Shown piece after piece: positions 7,092 to 13,861 of a DNA stretch of 18,300 nucleotides (positions are counted from its first letter, which is position 1; each line of letters starts with the position of its first letter). The position numbers and the translations under genes are program-made. Origin of the DNA: JADFAK01 sp047615865 (GTDB lineage Bacteria; Bacteroidota; Bacteroidia; Flavobacteriales_D; Sanyastnellaceae); assembly GCA_047615865.1 (NCBI GenBank), contig JBLHIB010000070.1, positions 1 through 18,300 of the forward strand. The letters run 5' to 3'. The notes under the pieces are model-generated. The model saw nothing but the letters and a program-made list of their open reading frames with translations, was not told the DNA's origin and searched no databases.

Positions 7092-8189
7092 ATGGCTGAT
7101 AAATTTGAGCTATTTGATTCAATCCCAGAATCGACAATAATAATTGATAGTGCCGGAGACATTGTGTTCACAAATAGCGCTTGGGCAAGATTTTCCTCGG
7201 ATAACAAGGGTAGCGATTCTTCTACCGGAATAAAAATCAATTATCTGAAGGTATGCGAGCAAGTTATTGGAGACGAGAAAAAGATGGCAACTGAAGCTAA
7301 GTTAGGCATTGAGCAAGTCATAAAAAAGGAGCAAGATATTTTCGAATTGGAATACCCTTGCCACTCGCCGACGGAGAATAAGTGGTTTATCTTGAGAGCT
7401 TCAAGAGTTTCAACGAATCCGGAATTTACCTTGCTCACTCATATTGATATCACAAAACGAAAAACAGCGGAAATTGAGCTTGAAAGAAGTTATAATAAAT
7501 CGCTTTTCCTTAATGAAAGACTAAATAATACCCTGCATAAAATTGTCCACGATATTCAGAGCCCTGTTACTGGAATCAGCGGGCTGATTGAATTGTCAAA
7601 GTCAGAAAGTGACCTCTCAACGTTATCCAATTACCTGAAAGTAATAGGACAGGGAAGTGATAGGGTGCACAAGTATATTAAGGACATGCTGAAACATCTT
7701 TCGGCCCCAGAAAGTATTGAGCCTATTGATGTAAGTGAATTGGTAACTCAATTTATCATCTCTATTGAATCCCTTTTAATTTTGAATAAAATTGAAACTA
7801 GAGTCAATATCAAGCAGGCTGGTGAGTTTGTTTCTAACAAAGTTGAATTTCGTTCGGTTTTGTCCAATTTGGTTGGGAATGCAGCAAAGTACAGAGATGT
7901 CAAGAAGGACGAAAATTTTATTGAGATCTCATTTTTATCTGACGACAGCGGTGCCGTTTTAATCGTAAAAGATAATGGGATAGGAATAGAAGAGGAACAC
8001 CTTCCAAAATTAATGGAGTATAGCTATAAGGCAGACAAAGAGTCTGCTGATGGCGAAGGGTTTGGTCTGTTCATGGTGAGTCAATCTTTAGCTATTATTG
8101 GAGGAACAGTTGAATTAACTTCTAAGTTTGGTGTTGGAACAGAATTTAGAATTGAATTACCGGCTAGAATTGCTGCACGTAAAATTTGA
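7092..8189 (+). CDS. PAS domain-containing sensor histidine kinase
   Basis: 365 residues with no predicted membrane segment, so probably cytoplasmic. An N-terminal PAS domain (about 5-125) begins FDSIPESTIIIDSAGDIVFTN and ends HIDITKRKTAE, the usual PAS/PAC exit. A coiled region leads to a HisKA domain with H-box HKIVHDIQSPVTGI, phospho-acceptor His153. The HATPase domain has the N box LSNLVGNAAKYRD (Asn263), G1 DNGIGIEEEH (294 on) and G2 GEGFGLFMV (321 on), and ends VGTEFRIELP. All catalytic motifs are present. No response regulator is adjacent, so it is an orphan kinase whose partner must be elsewhere. Start at 7092: the PAS domain begins a few residues later; the preceding region 6891-7091 shows no gene. 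Downstream is decayed DNA. Confidence 0.93.
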   Translation: MADKFELFDSIPESTIIIDSAGDIVFTNSAWARFSSDNKGSDSSTGIKINYLKVCEQVIGDEKKMATEAKLGIEQVIKKEQDIFELEYPCHSPTENKWFILRASRVSTNPEFTLLTHIDITKRKTAEIELERSYNKSLFLNERLNNTLHKIVHDIQSPVTGISGLIELSKSESDLSTLSNYLKVIGQGSDRVHKYIKDMLKHLSAPESIEPIDVSELVTQFIISIESLLILNKIETRVNIKQAGEFVSNKVEFRSVLSNLVGNAAKYRDVKKDENFIEISFLSDDSGAVLIVKDNGIGIEEEHLPKLMEYSYKADKESADGEGFGLFMVSQSLAIIGGTVELTSKFGVGTEFRIELPARIAARKI

Positions 8190-8224
8190 TGTTCCATTAA
8201 ATCAATTAGCTAGGTTGATGTCAA

Positions 8225-8791
8225 TTGAAATTTATTAGAAAACTAAAATATGCGAGACTCTGGCAGTTGTAATTGCAATCGCCGTCCTCTTGGTTTTTAA
8301 TAAATTTATGCCGTATGAATCGCTCTAATAGTGACGGCTCTTATAGGTTTTTGGTTATGGAATCAATTTCTTAAGAACCAATAAAACAAACTGTCAGCAA
8401 TCAATTCAGAGTTAGAGGAAAAGGTTAAACAAAACATTGGTCTACTAACGGATAATGAAGAGCTTAGAAATCGAAAATTGAACATTTCTCAGATCCAACA
8501 TATACTTGATTTGAACTAGTTTGAAATTGACACGAATTTTACCAGAACGTGGAATAAGAAGTTCACTGATGAAGATATAAGCGCGAATTCTATAGGTGCC
8601 CTTGAGGTTGAAATTATCGCGAAATACTGAATTGACTTAAAGGAGCTCAGGGTTAAAATAACGTTGAGAACAATCAGCTTATTGCAGTATACTTTAGTCT
8701 TAAGGCTTTGTCATTTAGTTGTTTGGGATGCGATTAGAAGATTGCTGAAATATTGGATTACAAAAATCCTTTTGTCCGAAAAGGGCATTAG
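8225..8791 (+). pseudogene. Membrane-anchored coiled-coil protein remnant, possibly DUF4230-like
   Basis: Joining three frames gives a protein-like path. A basic start, KFIRKLKYAR (from 8228), leads to the hydrophobic segment TLAVVIAIAVLLVF (8257 on), a second one TALIGFWLWNQFLKNQ (8334 on), a charged coiled stretch including LSAINSELEEKV and LLTDNEELRNRKL, then FEIDTNFTRTWNKKFTDED, GALEVEIIAKY, IDLKELRVKI and, after another shift near 8665, ENNQLIAVYFSLKALSF and KIAEILDYKNPFV. Stops interrupt it at 8382, 8517 and 8628. The order of one or two N-terminal membrane segments, a coiled stretch and a domain with IDLKxLxVxI followed by xxIxVYxxxxxxLS recalls DUF4230 proteins of Bacteroidota; that is inference. 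Stop density alone is not strongly below chance, so confidence is limited. Confidence 0.4.
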
Positions 8792-8809
8792 AGGTCGTCT
8801 GAAGTTCAT

Positions 8810-9136
8810 CTATATTGTTTCTCGGTCCTCGGATTCTCTAAATCTCTTGTTGCAGATCTTAATGAATGTAATCTTCTTTTCTCTTTCAATATGGTCATAA
8901 ACGAGTCTGAGTAAAGTGTTGGAGCCTGTCCCTTTCAAGCTTTTGAAGGCGATATTTCTCACTTTTTTTTATGAAAATATCAAGACCCAACTCCTCGATT
9001 CTAAAACTAAAAACAGGCTGATCTTTGGGCTCAACCTTCAGCACTCTAGCGTGTCTAGATTGTCATTCCGACAGCGATACTTCCTTAAGAGTTTTTTCAG
9101 ATTTTCATCAAACTCCTCCAATTAATCGAATGTCAT
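8810..9136 (-). pseudogene. Decayed RelE/ParE-like toxin gene
   Basis: Read on the minus strand from the ATG at 9136-9134, the frame gives MTFD, a TAA stop, then LEEFDENLKKLLRKY. A one-base shift near 9041 leads to VLKVEPKDQPVFSFRIEELG and KKSEKYRLQKLERD, and a second shift near 8925 leads to GSNTLLRLVYDHIEREKKIT followed by FIKICNKRFRESEDRETI and a TAG at 8812-8810. The C-terminal sequence fits the RelE-superfamily pattern of a GxxxLRLVYxxxxxxxKITFIxIxxK core followed by an acidic/basic tail, and the total length (about 108 codons) is normal for such toxins. The ATG overlaps the stop of the Panacea-domain remnant upstream (ATGA at 9136-9133), the usual arrangement of a toxin translated after its antitoxin. 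One stop and two frameshifts make it non-functional. Toxin subfamily and target are not assignable. Confidence 0.75.
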
Positions 9137-9600
9137 GGCTGTTCAGAATGGTCATCGTAAGTCCTCATGGAAAAAGGAACTTCTCGGTGTGAAGCCAATT
9201 CATAATCAATGATTTATCCGTATTCAGGTGCTTTCCAAGGCATGTCCTTGTGCGAAAAGTCACTTATTGCGGAGGCCGACCAATCTGAAAAACTATCAAT
9301 TACTTTATCTATAGTATCCTTTCGGCCGCCAATATCTAAGTTTAGTCTGCCTTATGCTTTGCAATGTATCTTGTCTGAGGCTTGCCGAAAACTCTATCTT
9401 AAAACGTTGGAGTAATCCATCATCGATCATTTGTTCAATTATTCTATCTAGCTTTTGTGGAACAGGACCATAAGGTTGTTTATGTTATTCAGCGCCGGTA
9501 AGGTGTATCTCTTAGATTTCGTAGAAATTGAAACTTTGCTAGAACCCATGTTGCTCTTTGGACATCCTTGATCATTTTCCTGAAAGGCCTAAAATATAAG
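9133..9600 (-). pseudogene. Decayed Panacea-domain (SocA/DUF4065) antitoxin gene
   Basis: Minus-strand reading recovers Panacea-domain motifs in order: FNFYEI, stop, EIHLTGAE (about 9532-9488), stop, HKQPYGPVPQKLDRIIEQ (9484-9431) followed by MIDDGLLQRFKIEF, then after frameshift(s) LDIGGRKDTIDKVID and FSDWSASAISDFSHKDMPWK (9291-9232), a TAA at 9216-9214, and DYELASHREVPFSMRTYDD, ending EQP and TGA at 9135-9133. GPVP and the DWSAxxISDxSHKDxPW block are diagnostic of this family, which neutralises diverse toxins (PanA in PanAT systems). At least three internal stops plus frameshifts show it is dead. The 5' limit is uncertain because the N terminus is too eroded; 9600 is an approximate edge. 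It is directly coupled to the toxin remnant. Confidence 0.82.
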
Positions 9601-9835
9601 AGATGATCGAAAAAGAAAACTCCAATATTTGCAACGCAAAGTCTTCGTTTTTGAGTCTCATTTTCAACCCATCATTTAGATCCGTTTAAGATTTTTTACA
9701 TCTATTGTTGTTTGTTCGTTTGTTAAAAAAGCGACATTTATCCCGTCTTAAGTGAGGTCTTAGACTGCAAAAAGAAGGCATATTTGAATTTGGACTATTG
9801 TGACACATTAGATCACTGGGTGAAATTTTGAAACA

Positions 9836-12178
9836 ATGAAGGACAGAGGATATAGAATAAGTCAATTGGTTGAGAGAATAGAGTGGCTTGCTGAGAAACA
9901 AGAAGACTTTTCTAGAGAGATCAATGATTTGAGGCTGGAGATAGACAAACTGAAAAATATCGACTCGGAAGGTGTTGAGCTCGTGCTTGACAGGGATGAA
10001 GTTAATGCTGAAGTCATTCCAATAGAAACTCTAGTTGAGCAACCCAAGATAGAATCTCCACTTCTCCGTCCAAAGCGAGTAAACTCAGCTCCTAAGAGCA
10101 GATTGGACCTAGAGAAGTTCATTGGCGAGAATCTACTGAACAAGATAGGAATCGTAATCACAGTAATTGGGGTAGCAATAGGCGCCAAATACTCGATTGA
10201 ACACGATTTGGTGAGTCCGCTCACACGAATAGTTTTAGGCTACCTCTTGGGGATTGGACTACTTGGAGTCGGTGCCAAACTCAAGAAGAACTACGAAGGC
10301 TATAGCGCGGTGCTTGTTAGTGGGGCTATCGCAATCATGTATTTTATCACCTATTCGGCCTACAGTTTTTATGAATTGATTCCCCAACTCATGGCCTTCG
10401 CGCTCATGGTGGTGTTGACCATTTTTACGGTCATTGCGGCGATCAAGTACAACCGACAATTGATTGCCCATATCGGCATGGTCGGGGCTTATGCCGTTCC
10501 ACTATTGCTGAGCGAAGGTTCAGGAAACGTGGCTTTTTTGCTCACTTATGTGGCCATTATCAATGTTGGCATTCTAGCCATCGCATTTTCTAAATACTGG
10601 AGGCCGCTTTACTTTGCGTCTTTTGTGCTCACTTGGCTCGTATTCTTTTCATGGTATTTTATCGGCGATTACCAAATAGACGACCATTTTTACCTTGCAT
10701 TGACCTTTGTCACTGTCTATTTCGGCTTGTTCTACGCAACTTTCCTTGCTTATAAACTGATTAGAAAGGACAAGATAGTAGTGACGGATATTCTTATGTT
10801 GCTGGCAAATTCCTTCATCTTTTATTGGCTCGGCGTGTCTATCTTAAGCTACCATGAAGTAGGGCGGGAGTTGCTTGGACTCTTCACAGTGGGAAATGCT
10901 ACTGTCCATTTCGTGATTAGTGTTGTCATCTATAAAAGGAAGATGGGCGATACCAAACTGTTCTACCTTGTTTCTGGTCTGGTATTGGTCTTCATCACCA
11001 TGGCCATACCTGTTCAGCTTGACGGCAATTGGGTGACCTTACTTTGGTCCGCTGAAGCGGCTTTACTGTTTTGGATTGGTAGGAGTAAGGGAGTGGTTGT
11101 TTATGAAAAGCTGTCGTATGTTTTGATGCTTTTAGCCTTCATGAGCATCAATCAGGATTGGGCAAATGAATACGGTCATTACTATCAAGGCAGTCCGGAA
11201 ACATGGATCACGCCTATCCTCAACATCAATTTTCTCAATTCACTGCTGTTCATTGCGGCTTTTGGCTTCATCTATTATTTGAGCCAACTTGAAAAATATC
11301 CATCTCCCTTCAATCCTAAGGGCAGCATGTCCAAAGTGATTTCATATTCGCTTGGGGCAATTCTATTGTTTGCTCTATACTATGCATGCCGGATAGAGAT
11401 TTTCAATTATTTGGGACAGCTATACATCGATTCGGGAATTTCCATAAGTGAAGAGGGGCAGTGGGAAGGAGATAGGTTCCAAGACTACGATTTGTTGAGT
11501 TATAGGAATGTATGGCTCGCCAATTATACCTTGCTATTCACCTCGATTCTCGCATTTGTCAATATGGCCAAACTGAAAAATTCAGCGTTGGGATTCGTCA
11601 ATCTGGTCTTGAGTACCTTGGCCATTTTTTGGTGGTTGTCTCTAGGTTTGTATGAGATCAGCGAATTGCGCGAGAGCTATTTGCAACAATTGAACGCCAA
11701 TATATTCCATAGAGGGACCTTCAACATCGCAATCAGGTATATTTCCCTGCTGTTCCTTGCGCTGACTCTCTTCTCTAGCTACCAATACCTGCTCCGAGAG
11801 TTTAAAAGTCGAGCTCTGAGGTTGGTCTTTGACTTGGTCTTACATGTGTCAATCCTATGGTTTGTCAGCAGTGAGTTGCTACACTGGATGGATTTTGCCG
11901 ATACTGCCGATTCATATAAGCTTGGCCTGAGCATTCTATGGGGTGTCTACTCTTTATTGGTCATAACCCTGGGCATTTGGAAGAAGAAAATGCATCTGAG
12001 GATAGGAGCTATGGCTTTATTTGGTGTTACACTTATCAAACTGTTCTTTTACGATATTTCCCATCTCGATACCATTTCAAAAACGGTAGTATTTGTGTCG
12101 TTAGGTATTCTACTTCTGATCATTTCTTTCCTTTACAACAAGTTTAAAAACTCCATTTCTGATGAGACTCGTAGTTAA
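9836..12178 (+). CDS. DUF2339 domain-containing polytopic membrane protein
   Basis: 780 residues. Residues 1-45 form a probable coiled coil rich in E, K and L (SQLVERIEWLAEKQEDF), followed by a linker to ~90. The family hallmark DLEKFIGENLLNKIGIVITV then leads into the first membrane helix, followed by GVAIGAKYSIEHDLVSPLTR and RIVLGYLLGIGLLGVGAKL. From ~105 to ~770 there are about twenty hydrophobic segments, ending in ILLLIISFLYNKF. DUF2339 proteins are large inner-membrane proteins of unknown function. The stop overlaps the next gene by 17 bases, so the two are translated together; DUF2339 and DUF3999 genes are adjacent in other bacteria too, which suggests a complex. Start: the ATG at 9836 begins the coiled coil; no better one is seen. 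The family call is firm, the role unknown. Confidence 0.92.
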   Translation: MKDRGYRISQLVERIEWLAEKQEDFSREINDLRLEIDKLKNIDSEGVELVLDRDEVNAEVIPIETLVEQPKIESPLLRPKRVNSAPKSRLDLEKFIGENLLNKIGIVITVIGVAIGAKYSIEHDLVSPLTRIVLGYLLGIGLLGVGAKLKKNYEGYSAVLVSGAIAIMYFITYSAYSFYELIPQLMAFALMVVLTIFTVIAAIKYNRQLIAHIGMVGAYAVPLLLSEGSGNVAFLLTYVAIINVGILAIAFSKYWRPLYFASFVLTWLVFFSWYFIGDYQIDDHFYLALTFVTVYFGLFYATFLAYKLIRKDKIVVTDILMLLANSFIFYWLGVSILSYHEVGRELLGLFTVGNATVHFVISVVIYKRKMGDTKLFYLVSGLVLVFITMAIPVQLDGNWVTLLWSAEAALLFWIGRSKGVVVYEKLSYVLMLLAFMSINQDWANEYGHYYQGSPETWITPILNINFLNSLLFIAAFGFIYYLSQLEKYPSPFNPKGSMSKVISYSLGAILLFALYYACRIEIFNYLGQLYIDSGISISEEGQWEGDRFQDYDLLSYRNVWLANYTLLFTSILAFVNMAKLKNSALGFVNLVLSTLAIFWWLSLGLYEISELRESYLQQLNANIFHRGTFNIAIRYISLLFLALTLFSSYQYLLREFKSRALRLVFDLVLHVSILWFVSSELLHWMDFADTADSYKLGLSILWGVYSLLVITLGIWKKKMHLRIGAMALFGVTLIKLFFYDISHLDTISKTVVFVSLGILLLIISFLYNKFKNSISDETRS

Positions 12179-13394
12179 ATTATTTGCTGTATTCCTTTTT
12201 TGTCAATGTTTTCAGGCCTACGGCCAAATGGAGCAATACGACTGCAAAAGGGAATTAGGGGAGATATCCGATCAGTGGCATCGTCTGACATTGCCGCTTG
12301 AAGTTTTTGGAAAAATAGAACAGGATCTATCTGACATTAGGATTTTTGGGCTCACGCCAAATAATGATACAATTGAGTCTCCTTATATAATCCATGTAGC
12401 GAGGGAAAAAATCTCCCGAAAAGAGGTGTCCTTCAATACGCTCAACACGTCTAAATCAAACCTAGGATACTTCTTTACTTTTGAATTGCCTGGGACCGAA
12501 ACCATCAACGAAATCGAATTGAATTTCGCTCAACAAAATTTTGACTGGTCCGTTAGACTTGAAGGCAGCCAAAACCAAGATGAATGGTACACTGTAGTTG
12601 ATGACTGCCGGATTCTCTCCATCCACAATGAAATGGCCAATTTCCAGTTTGCCAAGCTCTCTTTTCCCGATTCGAAGTACCGATTCTTCAGGTTGATGGT
12701 AACAAGCGATGTTGAACCTAAACTGACATTTGCAAGAATTGCGATGCACGATGAAACACCTGGATGTTTTCAGGATTTCGATGTTAAGTCTATGATCGTG
12801 AAGGAGAACAAAGAGCTTAAGCAGACTGAAATAGAGGTGGAGCTAAAGATTCCAGCACCAGTAAGTCGTTTAGCATTGAATATGTCGGATTCCTTCGATT
12901 ATTATCGACCTGTGGAAATCAAGTATTGTGTGGATAGTGTGCAAACGGAAGTGGGTTGGAAATATTCATATCATACGTTGCAATCTGGAATCCTCAATTC
13001 CCTAGTGGAGAATGTATTCAAGTTTGAGAGCACAATACTCAGCAAACTGAAGATAATCATCCACAATCAGGATAACCAGCCGTTGACGCTTGAAGACGTT
13101 GGATTGTCGGGCTATGTGCACGAACTGACAGCGCGATTCAACGAACCAGCGACCTACTTTCTTACCTACGGAAATAAGATGGCGCTTAGATCCCACTACG
13201 ACATCATACAGTTTGGCGATAGAATCCCTAACGATATAAAGCTTCTGTCAATTGGCGTGGAACAAATGATTGAGAAGGTGCCTATCGAGGTAAAAGAGCC
13301 GTTGTTTCAGAATAAGATGTGGCTTTGGGCTGTTATGATTGTTGTGATTCTGTTGCTAGGGTGGTTTTCGTTGAAGATGCTTCGGAATAGCTAG
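12162..13394 (+). CDS. DUF3999 family protein
   Basis: 410 residues with an N-terminal signal peptide (about 1-21, MRLVVKLFAVFLFCQCFQAYG) and a single C-terminal membrane helix (WLWAVMIVVILLLGWFSLKM), so most of the chain should face the periplasm. The body is beta-rich: WHRLTLPLEVFGKIEQDLSD and IRIFGLTP near the start are typical of DUF3999, in which a substrate-free carbohydrate-binding-like fold has been suggested. FDWSVRLEGSQNQDEWYTVV and YRFFRLMVTSD resemble discoidin-like (F5/8C) strands. The ATG lies inside the end of the DUF2339 gene (TCTGATGAGACT), a 17-base overlap that implies translational coupling. Together they probably form an envelope complex; no enzymatic motif was found. Followed by the repeat copy at 13428, without an obvious terminator. 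Confidence 0.85.
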   Translation: MRLVVKLFAVFLFCQCFQAYGQMEQYDCKRELGEISDQWHRLTLPLEVFGKIEQDLSDIRIFGLTPNNDTIESPYIIHVAREKISRKEVSFNTLNTSKSNLGYFFTFELPGTETINEIELNFAQQNFDWSVRLEGSQNQDEWYTVVDDCRILSIHNEMANFQFAKLSFPDSKYRFFRLMVTSDVEPKLTFARIAMHDETPGCFQDFDVKSMIVKENKELKQTEIEVELKIPAPVSRLALNMSDSFDYYRPVEIKYCVDSVQTEVGWKYSYHTLQSGILNSLVENVFKFESTILSKLKIIIHNQDNQPLTLEDVGLSGYVHELTARFNEPATYFLTYGNKMALRSHYDIIQFGDRIPNDIKLLSIGVEQMIEKVPIEVKEPLFQNKMWLWAVMIVVILLLGWFSLKMLRNS

Positions 13395-13861
13395 TGAGTA
13401 TGATGCGCCAGAGGCCGGGTTAAGTATGTAGGAGAACAGCATCTCGACGACGCGGTTTAACTTGTTCATCTTTTGTTCAATTGCAGTCGAACCGATTTGC
13501 TCGATGACCAGGCTGTATGAGAGAAGTTTACTAGGCTGGCTGAACAGGGTTGGCTGAGCAAAGAAACTCTGTCGGAGTTCGGGTATAGCAGTATAGTTGA
13601 GTTTCGTCGTCGAAACCTGTTTCCTCCCAAAACAGCTCTTCCTAGTCATTGCTCCTCACTGGACATCGTCAGTAATACATTACTCGACGACAGAAAAAGC
13701 CTTCTCGTCGAAAACAACCCGATTTACACAACCAACTCCATTTTCCCACGTATACGAACAATAACCTTAACCGGATTAACCCCCGGCTACTCATCAACCT
13801 CGGTAAAGAAAACTTATTCTAGAATACTCTGCATGGAACGCCTAACCGTAACACCAGAGCT
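13395..13861. other. Intergenic region with repeat copy and palindrome
   Basis: This 467-base gap contains repeat copy B (13428-13508), a 6-bp hairpin GTTTCG-TCGT-CGAAAC near 13600-13616, and a perfect 12-bp palindrome TATTCTAGAATA at 13815-13826, 36 bases before the next ATG. CTCGACGAC occurs in the repeat and again at 13682. The minus-strand frame at 13356-13649 covers the repeat but continues into the 3' end of the DUF3999 gene, so it is not an intact gene. The promoter of the giant gene should lie here; I could not assign it confidently. Confidence 0.5.
13428..13508. repeat. Dispersed repeat, copy B
   Basis: This copy matches copy A at 4421-4503 in two blocks: GTAGGAGAACAGCATCTCGA through GCGGTTT (13428-13457), and AACCGATTTGCTCGATGACC (13489-13508). 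Between them the copies have diverged. In the minus-strand frame it reads SLVIEQIGS, then IEQKMNKLNRVVEMLFSY, a plausible amphipathic helix, which suggests this copy is closer to an original coding state than copy A. The parent gene is not recognised. Confidence 0.6.

Larger units (their letters stand above)
8190..9835. other. Region of decayed genes (no intact CDS)
   Basis: These 1.6 kb hold no intact gene. Three remnants can be recognised and are listed separately: a + strand membrane protein remnant (8225-8791), and on the minus strand a toxin remnant (8810-9136) and a Panacea antitoxin remnant (9133 to about 9600). Short open frames at 8664-8900, 8916-9125 and 9209-9415 are fortuitous and run through or across these remnants. 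Bases 9601-9835 show no recognisable coding content and presumably contain the promoter of the DUF2339 gene. Confidence 0.7.

Noticed and set aside
6937..7140. 67-codon open frame before the histidine kinase
   Set aside because: Hydrophobic but without family motifs; it overlaps the kinase start in another frame.
8664..9415. Three short + strand open frames (8664-8900, 8916-9125, 9209-9415)
   Set aside because: They coincide with the decayed genes in other frames or strands, and those alternative readings have recognisable family motifs.
13356..13649. 97-codon minus-strand open frame considered as an intact gene
   Set aside because: It overlaps the end of the DUF3999 gene and covers repeat copy B; only the repeat-derived part looks protein-like, so it is described as a repeat instead.
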